A stretch of DNA of 64,000 bases from positions 1 to 64,000 of the forward strand of contig CALXBE010000003.1 in the NCBI GenBank assembly GCA_944386495.1, in the 5' to 3' direction. The position numbers were made by a program, and so were the translations under genes. Below are positions 51,020-60,316 of the stretch, one piece after another (within the stretch, counting starts at the first letter, position 1; each line of letters starts with the position of its first letter). The stretch is from an uncultured Gemmiger sp. Lineage in GTDB: Bacteria > Bacillota > Clostridia > Oscillospirales > Ruminococcaceae. Under the pieces are notes generated by a model. The model searched no databases and was not told the origin of the DNA. It saw only the letters and a list, made by a program, of their open reading frames with translations.

Positions 51020-52186
51020 TCAGCTGTTGGCGATCTTCATGCCGTGGGCCTCCAGGAGGGCTGCGATCTTCTCGTGGGGATCGCAAAGGCTGGAAACGCT
51101 CATCTCGTGGTTCATAGCGGCCACAAAGTAGCTGATGTACTTGGACACATCCACATCGTGGTACCACTCCCGCTTCAGGAGTTCGGGGCTGCGGTAGGTC
51201 AGGTTGGTTCCCAGAACCGCATCAATAATGCCCTTCTCATAGGCCTCGTCAAACTTCTCAAGGCCGGAGGTGAACAGGGGGAAAGTAGCGTCTGCCAGAA
51301 CCTTGGCGGCGCCCCGCTTCTTCAGCTCGTAAGCAATGTCCAGCATGGAATCGCCGGAGGCAATGATGTCGTCAGCGATAAAGACGGTCTTGCCTTCCAC
51401 GCTCTCGCCCAGGTACTCATGGGCCACAATGGGGTTCCGGCCCTTTACTACCCGACTGTAATCCCGGCGCTTATAGAACATGCCCAGGTTTACCCCCAGC
51501 ACGCTGGCAAAGTACAGGTTCCGGTTCATGGCGCCTTCATCGGGGCTGATGCACATAAAGTGTTCCTTGTCGAACTTCACATCAGGAATATCCTTGAACA
51601 CCTTTTTCAGCACCTGGTAGGTGGGCATAACATTGTCGAAGCTCATAAGAGGCACAGCGTTGCAGAGCCGGGGGTCATGGGCATCAAAGGTGATGATGTT
51701 GGAAACGCCCATGGTCTGAAGTTCCTGCAGGGCTACGGCGCAGTCCAGGCTTTCCCGGCTGACCCGGCGATGCTGCCGTCCGCCGTAGAGGCTGGGCATA
51801 ATGACGGTGATCCGGTGAGCCTTGCCGGCCACAGCCTGGATGATACGCTTCAGGTTAGCAAAATGGTCATCAGGAGACATGTGGTTGTCATACCCGAACA
51901 GCTTGTAGGTAATGCTGTAGTTGCCGGGGTCCACTACAATGTACAGGTCGTAGCCCCGAACACTTTCCTTCACCAGGCCCTTGGCATCGCCGCTCTGGAA
52001 ACGAGGGCAATCACAGGGAATAATAAAGCTATCGGTGGGGGTACCGGCTTCCCGGCTCCAGCGCACCAGGTGGCTGTCAATAAGACTGGTCAGTTCCTCT
52101 GCTCCGGGCACTGCAATCAATCCCAGGCTTGCAATGCTCTTCTCTTCCCGGAAAAAGTCTCTGGGGCCATATCCGTTGTTTGACAT
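51020..52186 (-). CDS. prs: Ribose-phosphate pyrophosphokinase, long form
   Basis: It makes PRPP from ribose 5-phosphate and ATP, feeding nucleotide, His and NAD synthesis (including PncB). The 388-residue protein has IPCDCPRFQSGDAKG, the ATP-loop region SLYGGRQHRRVSRESLDC, the metal-binding FDAHDPRLCN and the PRPP loop VFIADDIIASGDSMLD. The usual enzyme is about 315 residues. The extra length lies at both ends and in inserts, a form seen in some Clostridia. ATG 52186 lies 7 bp from GAGGAG. A TTG 18 bp upstream is rejected. Confidence 0.9.
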   Translation of the reverse strand: MSNNGYGPRDFFREEKSIASLGLIAVPGAEELTSLIDSHLVRWSREAGTPTDSFIIPCDCPRFQSGDAKGLVKESVRGYDLYIVVDPGNYSITYKLFGYDNHMSPDDHFANLKRIIQAVAGKAHRITVIMPSLYGGRQHRRVSRESLDCAVALQELQTMGVSNIITFDAHDPRLCNAVPLMSFDNVMPTYQVLKKVFKDIPDVKFDKEHFMCISPDEGAMNRNLYFASVLGVNLGMFYKRRDYSRVVKGRNPIVAHEYLGESVEGKTVFIADDIIASGDSMLDIAYELKKRGAAKVLADATFPLFTSGLEKFDEAYEKGIIDAVLGTNLTYRSPELLKREWYHDVDVSKYISYFVAAMNHEMSVSSLCDPHEKIAALLEAHGMKIANS

Positions 52187-52433
52187 GTTCATTCTCCTCT
52201 TCAACCGTCTGTTTTTGTCATTCAGTTTTTGTTAGGTTTTCCTGCCTTTCTGAAAATATCGCAGGGTCAACCATTTTCACCCTTATCATAGCACAATTTT
52301 ACCTTTTTTCTACATTTGTTATGGTTTTAACAATATTTTCTATGGCTTGCACAGTGCCCCCAACCTTGTGGTAATTCTTTCTGTTGCTTTTGACAAAAGT
52401 CCCTTTGTTATGCGGATTTTCCCCATTTTTCAG
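52187..52433 (-). promoter_or_regulatory. Intergenic region upstream of prs
   Basis: This AT-rich stretch holds a probable prs promoter: the minus strand has an extended -10 TGC-TATGAT near 52292-52284 with a weak -35. No open frame with a ribosome site is present, and no purine-box repeats are recognisable. Confidence 0.4.
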
Positions 52434-52483
52434 CCAAAAGAAAACAGCCCCGCACACAGGGTGCAGGGCTGTCTTTTAGCCTT
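52434..52483 (-). terminator. Terminator of the ribosomal protein operon
   Basis: ACAGCCCTGCAC-type arms (52472-52461 and 52455-52444 on the minus strand, one mismatch) are followed by TTTCTTTT directly after rplQ. Confidence 0.9.
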
Positions 52484-52494
52484 TATATGCTGGA

Positions 52495-52836
52495 TCAGAC
52501 CAGCTCGATGATTGCCATCTCAGTGGCGTCACCACGGCGAACACCGGTCTTGATGATCCGGGTGTAACCACCGTTGCGCTCGGCGTACTTGGGACCGATC
52601 TCGTCGATCACCTTCTTGGCTACATCTTCCTTGGTGATGTAGGAGAATACCTGCCGCTTGGAATGCAGGTCTTCCTTCTTACCCAGGGTCACCATCTTCT
52701 CGGCCATGGAACGAACTTCCTTGGCGCGGGTAACGGTGGTCTCGATCTTGCCGTTTTCAAACAGGTAGGTCACCATTGCACGCAGCATTGCCTTCCGGCT
52801 GTCGCTGGTTCTACCGAGTTTTCTGCTACCGGGCAT
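52495..52836 (-). CDS. rplQ: Ribosomal protein L17
   Basis: This 50S subunit protein lies near the exit tunnel. The 113-residue sequence begins [34 protein letters not shown] and ends with [23 protein letters not shown], both diagnostic. The length is that of the short Firmicutes form. It is the last gene of the operon, 22 bp after rpoA, and ends at a strong terminator. Confidence 0.97.
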   Translation of the reverse strand: MPGSRKLGRTSDSRKAMLRAMVTYLFENGKIETTVTRAKEVRSMAEKMVTLGKKEDLHSKRQVFSYITKEDVAKKVIDEIGPKYAERNGGYTRIIKTGVRRGDATEMAIIELV

Positions 52837-52858
52837 CCTGTTTCACTCCTTTTTATAA

Positions 52859-53815
52859 TTACTCGTCGTCTTTGGTCAGGGTAAAGCCCAGGGAGTCCAG
52901 CTTAGCCAGCACTTCCTCAAGGCTCTTGCGGCCGAGGTTGCGAACCTTCATCATCTCGTCCTCGGACTTGTTGATCAGATCCTGAACGGTGTTGATTCCT
53001 GCACGCTTCAGGCAGTTGAAGGACCGAACGCTGAGATCCAGCTCTTCGATGGTCATCTCCAGAGCCTTCTCCTTGCCGGAATCATCCTTCTCGATCATGA
53101 TCTCGGTTTTGGCAGCCTCTTCGCTCAGGTTGACAAACAGGTTCAAATGCTCGGTGAGTACCCGTGCAGCCAGGCTTACGGCCTCCTGCGCGTTGATGGT
53201 ACCATCGGTCCAAACCTCCAAAGTCAGCTTGTCGTAGTCAGTGATCTGCCCTACACGGGTGTTTTCCACAGTGTAGTTGCATTTCAGAACGGGGGTGTAG
53301 ATGCTGTCCACAGCCAGGGTGGACAGGTCCATCTTCTCTTCCATGGCCTGCTTGTTACGCTCGGCAGGCACATAGCCCCGTCCCTTGTCAAAGGTCAGCT
53401 CCATCACCAGCTTGGCGCCCTCGCCCAGAGTGGCAATATGCCATTCGGGGTTGAGGATCTCAATATCATCGCCCTGCTTGATGTTGCCTGCGGTCATTTC
53501 GCAGGGGCCAACTGCCTCCACCTGGACACTCTTGGGGCCGTCGCAGTAGAGCTTGGCCGCAATGCCCTTCAGGTTCAGTACGATCTCGGTGACATCTTCC
53601 TTGACACCCTCAACGGTGGAGAATTCATGGACGATACCGTCGATCTTGACGCTGGTCACGGCTACGCCGGGGAGGGACGAGAGCAGGACACGCCGCAGAC
53701 TGTTGCCCAAAGTGGTGCCAAAGCCACGCTCCAGGGGCTCTACCACGAACTTGCCGTAGCGGCCGTCGGGGCTGAGGCTGGCTGTCTCGATTTTGGGGCG
53801 CTCAATCTCCATCAT
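52859..53815 (-). CDS. rpoA: RNA polymerase alpha subunit
   Basis: The 318-residue protein has the N-terminal assembly domain ([31 protein letters not shown]) and the C-terminal domain (about 245-310, [22 protein letters not shown] then [18 protein letters not shown]) that contacts UP elements and activators. Two adjacent ATG codons occur; the first is 6 bp from AAGGAGG. The 78 bp leader after rpsD contains a hairpin (53836-53858) without a T-run. Confidence 0.97.
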   Translation of the reverse strand: MMEIERPKIETASLSPDGRYGKFVVEPLERGFGTTLGNSLRRVLLSSLPGVAVTSVKIDGIVHEFSTVEGVKEDVTEIVLNLKGIAAKLYCDGPKSVQVEAVGPCEMTAGNIKQGDDIEILNPEWHIATLGEGAKLVMELTFDKGRGYVPAERNKQAMEEKMDLSTLAVDSIYTPVLKCNYTVENTRVGQITDYDKLTLEVWTDGTINAQEAVSLAARVLTEHLNLFVNLSEEAAKTEIMIEKDDSGKEKALEMTIEELDLSVRSFNCLKRAGINTVQDLINKSEDEMMKVRNLGRKSLEEVLAKLDSLGFTLTKDDE

Positions 53816-53893
53816 AAAAAACCCTCCTTGTGGTACCGCCCCCCTGAAGAGGGCGGTCTGATATAATCACAATTCGAACTAGGGGAAAAGGGA

Positions 53894-54496
53894 TTACTTA
53901 GAGTACAACTCGACGATGAGGTGCTCCTCCACAGGGAAGTCGATGTCAGCCCGAACAGGCAGGTTGGCCACGGTACCCTTCAGGGCATTCTTCTCACGGG
54001 TCAGCCAAGCGGGCAGCAGAACAACGGGAGCATCCTCCCCTACCAGGCTGCTGAAAGCGGCGCTGGAACGGCTGGACTCACGAACCTCGATCACATCACC
54101 GGCCTTGACCAGGTAGGAAGGAATGTTTACCTTCTTGCCGTTAACGGTGAAGTGAGCATGGCTCACCAGCTGGCGGGCAGCACGGCGGGTCTTGGCAAAG
54201 CCCAGACGGAACACAACATTGTCCAGCCGGCGCTCCAGGGTGGTCAGCAGGTTCTCACCGGTCATACCGGCGGCAGCAGCGGCCTTCACATAGTAGGTGT
54301 GGAACTGCTTCTCGCCCACGCCATAGATGAACTTGACCTTCTGCTTCTCGTTCAGCTGCATAGCATACTCGCTCTGCTTACGGCGCATACCGCCCTTAGG
54401 ATCGCGAGTGGTGGTCTTCTTAGAGTAGCCCATAACCGCAGGGGAAATGCCCAGGGTCTTGCAACGCTTAGCAATAGGCTGCATATTCTTAGCCAT
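53894..54496 (-). CDS. rpsD: Ribosomal protein S4
   Basis: A primary 16S binder that nucleates 30S assembly. The 200-residue sequence has the S4 RNA-binding domain (LERRLDNVVFRLGFAKTRRAARQLVSHAHFTVNGKKVNIPSYLVKAGDVIEV). The N-terminus lacks the zinc-binding cysteine set, so it is the C-minus form. It follows rpsK by 21 bp and has AAGGAGG. Confidence 0.97.
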   Translation of the reverse strand: MAKNMQPIAKRCKTLGISPAVMGYSKKTTTRDPKGGMRRKQSEYAMQLNEKQKVKFIYGVGEKQFHTYYVKAAAAAGMTGENLLTTLERRLDNVVFRLGFAKTRRAARQLVSHAHFTVNGKKVNIPSYLVKAGDVIEVRESSRSSAAFSSLVGEDAPVVLLPAWLTREKNALKGTVANLPVRADIDFPVEEHLIVELYSK

Positions 54497-54517
54497 AGTC
54501 TATTTCCTCCTTACAGA

Positions 54518-54913
54518 TTATACACGGCGGCGCTTGGGAGGCCGGCAACCATTGTGGGGGATGGGGGTGACATCCTTGATCATGGTTACTTCCAGACCGG
54601 TGGCCTGCAGCGCACGGATAGCGGACTCACGGCCGGAACCGGGGCCCTTTACATATACTTCAACAGTCTTCATTCCCTGGTCCACAGCAGCCTTGGCAGC
54701 AACTTCAGCTGCGGACTGAGCGGCAAAGGGAGTGCTCTTACGGCTGCCCCGGAAGTTCAGTCCACCGGAGCTGGCCCAAGAAATGGTGTTGCCCTGAAGA
54801 TCAGTAATTGTAACAATGGTATTGTTAAAAGTAGACTGAATATGGGCAGCGCCACGCTCTACATTTTTACGCTCGCGCTTTTTGGTGCGAGCCTTAGCAG
54901 CAACTTTAGCCAT
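54518..54913 (-). CDS. rpsK: Ribosomal protein S11
   Basis: This 30S platform protein of 131 residues has the signature [37 protein letters not shown] and ends [20 protein letters not shown]. The start follows AGGAGGAAGG, 16 bp after rpsM. Confidence 0.97.
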   Translation of the reverse strand: MAKVAAKARTKKRERKNVERGAAHIQSTFNNTIVTITDLQGNTISWASSGGLNFRGSRKSTPFAAQSAAEVAAKAAVDQGMKTVEVYVKGPGSGRESAIRALQATGLEVTMIKDVTPIPHNGCRPPKRRRV

Positions 54914-54929
54914 TTTCCTTCCTCCTCAA

Positions 54930-55301
54930 TTACTTCTTCTTGTTGGCAACGGTGCGCTTGGGACCCTTAACGGTACGAGCGTTGGTCTTGGAGCGCTGGC
55001 CACGGGCGGGCAGGTGCTTACGATGACGGGTGCCACGGTAGCACTGGATGTCCACCAGACGCTTGATATCCATCTGGACATTACGACGCAGGTCGCCTTC
55101 CACCAGGATATTGTTCTTGTCGATGTAGTCACGGATCTGAGCCTCTTCCTCAGCGGTCAGGTCCTTAACGCGGGTGTCGGGGTTAATGCCAGTAGCAGCC
55201 AGGATCTGGTCTGCGGTGCTGCGGCCGATACCATAGATGTAGGTCAGGCCAATCTCTACCCGCTTCTCACGGGGCAGGTCAACGCCGGCAATACGAGCCA
55301 T
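54930..55301 (-). CDS. rpsM: Ribosomal protein S13
   Basis: This 30S head protein contacts the 50S subunit and P-site tRNA. The 122 residues begin [26 protein letters not shown] and contain [28 protein letters not shown] frame from 55316 adds five residues but has no ribosome site; ATG 55301 follows GGAGG. Confidence 0.97.
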   Translation of the reverse strand: MARIAGVDLPREKRVEIGLTYIYGIGRSTADQILAATGINPDTRVKDLTAEEEAQIRDYIDKNNILVEGDLRRNVQMDIKRLVDIQCYRGTRHRKHLPARGQRSKTNARTVKGPKRTVANKKK

Positions 55302-55381
55302 AGTTATATCCTCCAATTCCTTCCATGTCAGTGTCGGGGCCTACGCCGGAAGTCTACATACTTGGCCCCCAAGTCCAGGTA

Positions 55382-55495
55382 TTAGCCCTGGCGCTGCTTG
55401 TGCTTGGGATTGATGCAGATCACCATAACACGGCCTTTGCGCTTGATGACCTTGCACTTCTCACAGATGGGTTTAACGGAAGGTTTAACCTTCAT
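55382..55495 (-). CDS. rpmJ: Ribosomal protein L36
   Basis: A 37-residue zinc-ribbon protein of the 50S subunit: it begins [20 protein letters not shown] and continues with the single Cys and His ([15 protein letters not shown]) of the C-C-C-H zinc site. The ATG follows AAGGAGGT. It lies between infA and rpsM, the normal order. Confidence 0.97.
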   Translation of the reverse strand: MKVKPSVKPICEKCKVIKRKGRVMVICINPKHKQRQG

Positions 55496-55527
55496 GATGC
55501 TGAACCTCCTTTGATTCGCTGACGCTC

Positions 55528-55764
55528 TTATTTGGAACGCCAGGTAATGCGCGCCTTAGAAAGATCATAGGGCGACATTTCCATTGTTACTTTGTCCCCG
55601 GGGAGAATACGGATGAAGTTGGTCCGCAGCTTTCCCGAGATGTGTGCGTGGACGCTGTGGCCGTTGGGCTTTCCGTCTCCGCCCAGCATTTCCACTACGA
55701 ACTGAGCGTTGGGCAAAGCTTCCCGCACGATACCTTCTACTTCGATGACGTCTTCTTTGGACAA
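55528..55764 (-). CDS. infA: Translation initiation factor IF-1, TTG start
   Basis: IF-1 occupies the A site of the 30S subunit during initiation. The 78-residue OB-fold protein has [64 protein letters not shown]. It carries about six extra residues (GGDGKPN) in the loop where most IF-1 proteins have ENGHEVLAH. It begins with TTG (55764) 8 bp after AAGGAGG, an unusual start for this gene. A sigma-A promoter lies about 137 bp upstream. Confidence 0.94.
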   Translation of the reverse strand: MSKEDVIEVEGIVREALPNAQFVVEMLGGDGKPNGHSVHAHISGKLRTNFIRILPGDKVTMEMSPYDLSKARITWRSK

Positions 55765-55797
55765 GTTCCTTGCCTCCTTAAATGGGGTTGTCCGGCC

Positions 55798-55878
55798 TTA
55801 CAGCCGGGGCTTCCTCAAATAACAGTGGTGTTCGGCGAGAATCCCGCCTTTTTTGGACGGTGGTTGTGGGGGCCACAT
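55798..55878 (-). CDS. Possible 26-residue leader peptide before infA
   Basis: Between the infA promoter and infA, an ATG (55878) follows GGGAGG at ideal spacing and opens a 26-codon frame beginning MWPPQPPSKK and ending LRKPRL, with its stop 34 bp before infA. Proline-rich codons at the start could slow ribosomes. It may be a regulatory leader peptide or chance. No homologue is recognised. Confidence 0.35.
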   Translation of the reverse strand: MWPPQPPSKKGGILAEHHCYLRKPRL

Positions 55879-55900
55879 GCTTATTCCTCCCAACCCTCCT

Positions 55901-55929
55901 ATTATACAGGATTAGGAATGTTTTTGCAA
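55901..55929 (-). promoter_or_regulatory. Internal promoter for infA to rplQ
   Basis: On the minus strand TTGCAA (55929-55924), a 17-bp spacer and TATAAT (55906-55901). It allows the initiation factor, alpha subunit and alpha-operon proteins to be expressed apart from the upstream spc genes. Confidence 0.85.
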
Positions 55930-56013
55930 GTGCCTTTGCCAGAAAAAGCATCTGGCCTACCACGGCCAATACCCACTTATAAGGACCCAAACAGGTAGGT
56001 CTGACTTCCGCCC

Positions 56014-56787
56014 TTACAGGCGGAAGTCAGCACCTTCCCAGTCTCGGGTTAAAACCTCGGGTCCGTTGGGTGTAATGAGGACTGTATGCTCAAAGTGAGC
56101 GGACAGTCCGCCGTCACAGGTTTTGACCGTCCATCCATCGGATAAGGTCTTCACAGCATGGTGTTTTTGGTTCACCATGGGTTCAATGGCAATGCACATG
56201 CCGGGCACCAGTCTGGGGCCCCGGCCCGGGTTGCCGAAATTGGGCACCTCAGGCTCCTCATGCAGTTCCTTGCCTACTCCGTGTCCCACAAAGGTGCGGA
56301 CCACAGAGAATCCGTTTTCTTCCACATAGCTCTGGACGGCATGGCTTATATCTCCGATCCGGTTCCCGGCCAGTGCGGCCTTGATTCCCAGATGAAGGCT
56401 TGCCTTGGTCACATCCATCAATCGCTGGGCTTCCATATCCACCTTGCCGCAGGCAAAGGTGCAGGCATTGTCGCCGTTGAAGCCGTCCAGTTTGGCGCCT
56501 GTGTCGATGCTGATAATATCGCCCGGCCGGATCACGATTTTCCGGGAAGGAATGCCGTGGATCACCGTGTCATTGACACTGATGCAGGCAGACCCCGGAA
56601 AACCGTACAGCCCCTTGAAGTTGGGCTTGGCTCCGTGCCGACGGATAAAATCCTCAATGATCTTGTCGATCTCGGCGGTGGTGATACCGGCCTCGATGGC
56701 CTCACCGCCAGCCTTGAGAGCAGCTGCGCTGATGGCGTTCACCCGGCGCATCTTCTCGATCTCGGCTGCATTCTTGATCTGGATCAA
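56014..56787 (-). CDS. map: Methionine aminopeptidase type I
   Basis: It removes the initiator Met from nascent proteins. The 257-residue protein has the pita-bread fold motifs VNDTVIHGIPS, IDTGAKLDGFNGDNACTFACG with the metal-binding Asp residues, GHGVGKELHEEPEVPNFG with the metal His, and AIEPMV. The start overlaps adk by 4 bp. A perfect 10-bp inverted repeat (56003-56028) spans the stop codon. Confidence 0.96.
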   Translation of the reverse strand: MIQIKNAAEIEKMRRVNAISAAALKAGGEAIEAGITTAEIDKIIEDFIRRHGAKPNFKGLYGFPGSACISVNDTVIHGIPSRKIVIRPGDIISIDTGAKLDGFNGDNACTFACGKVDMEAQRLMDVTKASLHLGIKAALAGNRIGDISHAVQSYVEENGFSVVRTFVGHGVGKELHEEPEVPNFGNPGRGPRLVPGMCIAIEPMVNQKHHAVKTLSDGWTVKTCDGGLSAHFEHTVLITPNGPEVLTRDWEGADFRL

Positions 56788-57422
56788 CCTTCTACCCCCA
56801 AAGCCTGGAACAGCTTTTTGGTGGTCTCTTCAATGGAGGCTACTCCCTCCACCGCTATCAGCTTCCCGGCCTTCTCATAATACTGGATGAGGGGCTCGGT
56901 CTGCTGATGGTAGGCGTTCAGTCGGTCCAGAACGGTAGCGGGCTCGTCATCCTTCCGGATGGCCACAGGGGCGCCGCAGCGATCGCAGATCCCCTCTTTG
57001 GCGGTGGGCTTTACCTGGATGTGGTAGCTTGCGCCGCATCCGGTGCAGACCCGCCGTCCGCTCATCCGCTGGATGATATCCTGGTCGGGGACCTCCAGGT
57101 CAATGACCTTGTCGATCCGGACCCCCATCTCGTCCAGAGCCTGAGCCTGGGCGATGGTGCGGGGGACTCCATCCAGGATGAACCCATTCCGGCAATCGTC
57201 CTGGGACAGACGCTCCTTGACGATGCCAATGATGACTTCATCAGGAACAAGTGCGCCGGATTCCATATAACTCTTTGCTTTCAAACCCATGGGAGTGCCA
57301 TCCTTGACGGCGGCACGCAGGATGTTGCCGGTAGAGATGGAGGGAATGTGCAGGGCATCGCAGATGACCTCTGCCTGTGTACCCTTGCCGGCGCCGGGGG
57401 CACCCAACAGAATCAGGTTCAT
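56784..57422 (-). CDS. adk: Adenylate kinase, zinc-type lid
   Basis: It catalyses AMP + ATP to 2 ADP. The 212-residue protein has the P-loop LLGAPGAGKGTQAE, the AMP site STGNILRAA and DGVPRTIAQA, and a lid with four cysteines (CTGCGASYH and CDRCG) that bind zinc, as in many Gram-positives. It follows secY by 17 bp. Confidence 0.96.
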   Translation of the reverse strand: MNLILLGAPGAGKGTQAEVICDALHIPSISTGNILRAAVKDGTPMGLKAKSYMESGALVPDEVIIGIVKERLSQDDCRNGFILDGVPRTIAQAQALDEMGVRIDKVIDLEVPDQDIIQRMSGRRVCTGCGASYHIQVKPTAKEGICDRCGAPVAIRKDDEPATVLDRLNAYHQQTEPLIQYYEKAGKLIAVEGVASIEETTKKLFQALGVEG

Positions 57423-57439
57423 ATCTTGTTCCTTTCTGC

Positions 57440-58735
57440 TTACTCTAAGAAGCCTTTGTGATGGCGCATGAGCATGAAGCTCTCCATGCTCCGGCCTGCA
57501 TCCAGGGCCACGCCTACTACGATGAGGAGACTGGTACCGCCCAGCTGAATGGACACACCGGTCAGGTTACCCAGAACAATGGGCATTACGGCTACCAGAG
57601 CCAGGAAGAAGGCTCCGATGAGGGTAATCTTGTTCAGGATGCGAACGATGAAGTCGCTGGTGGGCTTGCCGGGACGAATGCCGGGAATAGCGCCGTTGTT
57701 CTTCCGCAGGTTGTTGGCGATCTCTACGGGGTTATACTGGATAGCCACATAGAAGTAGTTGAAAGCCACGATCAACATCAGGTAGATCACTACATACAGC
57801 ACGCTGGTGTAGTTGAAGCTGTGGAAGAAGCTGTACAGCAGGGGATGCTCGGCGGCATCCACACTGATGAAGCTGCCGATGGTTCCGGGGATGCTGCACA
57901 GAGAGCTGGCAAAGATGATGGGCATAACGCCGCTCATGTTTACCTTGATGGGCACATAGCTGGCCTGGCCGCCGTACATTTTACGGCCAACCACCCGCTT
58001 GGCATACTGGACGGGAACCCGCCGCTCTGCGTTGGTGAAAACAACAACGAAGACGATAGCGGCGATTGCCAGCACGACCAGAACAGGGATGAGCACATAG
58101 TACAGGGGCTGGGTCTGAGCCATGTACAGGATACCCATGAAGGTGTTGTACAGATCAGACCAGCGAGCTACGATACCTGCGAAGATGATGAGGGAGATAC
58201 CGTTGCCGATACCCCGGTCATCGATCTGCTCGCCCAGCCAGACCACCAGCATGGAGCCGGCGGTGAAGCAGAGCACAATGACCACAGCAGCGAAGATGCC
58301 GGCGGCGCCCTCGGTGTACTTCAGAGCCCCCATACGACGGAGGATGAAGTAGTAACCTACGGCCAGGAGAACACCCAGGACCGCACCGGAGTACCGGGTG
58401 ATCCGTTGGATCTTCTTCTGTCCCTCAGGGCCTTCCTTTGCCATATTCTCCAGAGCGGGGATAGCCACGGTCAGGAGCTGAATGATAATGGAAGCATTGA
58501 TGTAGGGCATGATGCCCAGAGCGAACAGGGTGCACTGGCTCATGGCTCCACCGCTCATCATGTTCAGGTAAGTGAGCATGTTGCCGGTGGAGAACATGGC
58601 GTCCAGAGCTACATTGTTGATGAAGGGAACGGGGATGGCACATCCCAGACGGAACAGTACCAGGATGATGAAGGTAAAGATCAGCCGTTTCCGGAGTTCT
58701 TCGGTCTTCCACGCATTACGGAAGGTTTCAAACAC
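57440..58735 (-). CDS. secY: Preprotein translocase subunit SecY
   Basis: SecY is the channel of the SecYEG export complex. The 431-residue protein has ten hydrophobic helices and the signatures GCAIPVPFIN, GIMPYINASIIIQLL and YNPVEIANNLRKNNGAIPGIRPGKPT. It starts with GTG at 58735, one base after the rplO stop (TAAGGTG), with its ribosome site inside rplO, so it is coupled to rplO. Confidence 0.96.
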   Translation of the reverse strand: MFETFRNAWKTEELRKRLIFTFIILVLFRLGCAIPVPFINNVALDAMFSTGNMLTYLNMMSGGAMSQCTLFALGIMPYINASIIIQLLTVAIPALENMAKEGPEGQKKIQRITRYSGAVLGVLLAVGYYFILRRMGALKYTEGAAGIFAAVVIVLCFTAGSMLVVWLGEQIDDRGIGNGISLIIFAGIVARWSDLYNTFMGILYMAQTQPLYYVLIPVLVVLAIAAIVFVVVFTNAERRVPVQYAKRVVGRKMYGGQASYVPIKVNMSGVMPIIFASSLCSIPGTIGSFISVDAAEHPLLYSFFHSFNYTSVLYVVIYLMLIVAFNYFYVAIQYNPVEIANNLRKNNGAIPGIRPGKPTSDFIVRILNKITLIGAFFLALVAVMPIVLGNLTGVSIQLGGTSLLIVVGVALDAGRSMESFMLMRHHKGFLE

Positions 58736-58736
58736 C

Positions 58737-59174
58737 TTACATCACCTCAGCCTTCCCGCCTGCCTTTTCGATTTTCTCCCTGGCGGAGGCGGTGTAGGCT
58801 GCAACCTGAACGGTGACTGCCTTAGTCAGCTCACCGTTGCCCAGGACCTTAACGCCATCCAGAGCCTTCTTGATAATGCCCTTGTCCAGCAGAGCCTGAG
58901 TGTCGATGACACTGCCTGCCTCGAACTTCTCCAGGTCGCTTACCTTAACGGTAGCATACCGGGTGGCAAAAATGTTGTTGAACCCGCGCTTGGGCAGACG
59001 ACGCTGGAGAGGCATCTGACCGCCTTCGAATCCGGCCTTCTTCACGCCGGACCGGGCCTTCTGGCCCTTGTGGCCGAAACCGGCAGTCTTGCCGTTGCCG
59101 GAACCTGCGCCACGGCCCTTCCGGGTAGCGGGGGTGTTGGCACCCTTAGGTGCTCTGATCTCATGAAGTTTCAT
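58737..59174 (-). CDS. rplO: Ribosomal protein L15
   Basis: This 50S protein of 145 residues begins MKLHEIRAPKGANTPATRKGRGAGSGNGKTAGFGHKGQKARSG-like sequence with the glycine-rich tail contacting 23S rRNA, followed by GFEGGQMPLQRRLPKRGF. It has AGGAGG and follows rpmD by 18 bp. Confidence 0.97.
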   Translation of the reverse strand: MKLHEIRAPKGANTPATRKGRGAGSGNGKTAGFGHKGQKARSGVKKAGFEGGQMPLQRRLPKRGFNNIFATRYATVKVSDLEKFEAGSVIDTQALLDKGIIKKALDGVKVLGNGELTKAVTVQVAAYTASAREKIEKAGGKAEVM

Positions 59175-59192
59175 TGCTGCACCTCCTTGCTA

Positions 59193-59402
59193 TTACGCGT
59201 TGGTAACTTCAACCAGGTGGGCGATCACATTGATCTTGCCAGCGGTCGCATCATTCTCGGGCTGGACAGTCACATCACCGATCCGCTTCAGGCCCAGGCT
59301 CTCAGCAGTTGCCTGCTGTTTTACAGAGCGGCCGGACAGGCTGCGGACCAGCTTAATGGTGACGGTGCCGGTAGCCTTCTTGGGAGCTTTCTTTTCTGCC
59401 AT
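59193..59402 (-). CDS. rpmD: Ribosomal protein L30
   Basis: This 50S protein of 69 residues contains the core VTIKLVRSLSGRSVKQQATAESLGLKRIG. A lysine-rich N-terminus of about ten extra residues (MAEKKAPKKATG) precedes the usual start. It lies between rpsE and rplO. Confidence 0.95.
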   Translation of the reverse strand: MAEKKAPKKATGTVTIKLVRSLSGRSVKQQATAESLGLKRIGDVTVQPENDATAGKINVIAHLVEVTNA

Positions 59403-59416
59403 TTTCAGCTACCTCC

Positions 59417-59920
59417 TTAACCCAGAATTTCCTTCACGGACTTGCCGCGCTTGGCTGCCACTTCCTCAGCGGTAGTCAGGCTGGTCAGGCCCTGGAAGGT
59501 AGCGGTAACAACATTGATGGGGTTGTTGCTCCGCAGAGATTTGGTACGAATGTCCTTAATGCCAACGCACTCCAGCACGGCACGGACGGGGCCGCCGGCG
59601 ATAACACCGGTACCGGGGGCAGCGGGCTTCATAAGAACCCGGCCTGCGCCGTAGGCGCCCACGATCTCGTGGGGGATGGTGGTGCCACGCAGGTTTACAT
59701 GGACCATGTTCTTCTTGGCAGCTTCCAGGCCCTTCCGGATGGCCTCGGGAACCTCACCGGACTTGCCGATGGCGTAGCCGATGTTGCCCTTGCCGTCGCC
59801 TACTACTACCAGAGCAGCAAACTTCATGACACGGCCGCCCTTAACGGTCTTGGACACGCGGTTGATAGATACAACCTTTTCAATCATATCGTTGTCTTCA
59901 CGATTTCTGTTCATTGCCAT
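59417..59920 (-). CDS. rpsE: Ribosomal protein S5
   Basis: This 30S protein is involved in decoding accuracy. The 167 residues include [49 protein letters not shown] and [17 protein letters not shown]. The start follows AGGAGG. Confidence 0.97.
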   Translation of the reverse strand: MAMNRNREDNDMIEKVVSINRVSKTVKGGRVMKFAALVVVGDGKGNIGYAIGKSGEVPEAIRKGLEAAKKNMVHVNLRGTTIPHEIVGAYGAGRVLMKPAAPGTGVIAGGPVRAVLECVGIKDIRTKSLRSNNPINVVTATFQGLTSLTTAEEVAAKRGKSVKEILG

Positions 59921-59938
59921 TTGTTGTATCCTCCTTCC

Positions 59939-60298
59939 TTACAGCTTCAGGCCGCCTTCGCGGGCGCCCTCGGCCAGTGCCTTGACACGGCCATGATACA
60001 CAAAACCGCCACGGTCGTAAACGACCTCCTCAATGCCCTTGGCCAGAGCCTTCTCAGCGATCTTGAGGCCAACCTTCTTGGCTGCTTCGATGTTTCCGCC
60101 GAAGCCTTCGAAATCCTTATCCATAGTGGATGCGCTCACCAGGGTTACGCCGGCCTCGTCATCAATGATCTGGGCATAGATATGCTTGGCGGAGCGGAAC
60201 ACATCAAGACGGGGACGCTCAGCGGTGCCGCTGATCTTACCGCGCACACGGCGGTGACGACGAAGACGAGCTTCGTTCTTGTCAGGCTTGTTAACCAT
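59939..60298 (-). CDS. rplR: Ribosomal protein L18
   Basis: This 5S rRNA binder of the 50S subunit has 119 residues with [34 protein letters not shown] and the C-terminal [24 protein letters not shown]. It follows rplF by 18 bp. Confidence 0.97.
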   Translation of the reverse strand: MVNKPDKNEARLRRHRRVRGKISGTAERPRLDVFRSAKHIYAQIIDDEAGVTLVSASTMDKDFEGFGGNIEAAKKVGLKIAEKALAKGIEEVVYDRGGFVYHGRVKALAEGAREGGLKL

Positions 60299-60316
60299 TG
60301 TCTCTCACTCCTTATC

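Noticed and set aside
55778..55990. 70-codon frame on the minus strand between map and infA, whose end (NKHVAPT) slightly resembles a KOW/L14E protein
   Set aside because: The infA promoter (TTGCAA-N17-TATAAT) lies inside the frame, its start has no ribosome site, and the KOW core is missing. At best it is a remnant.
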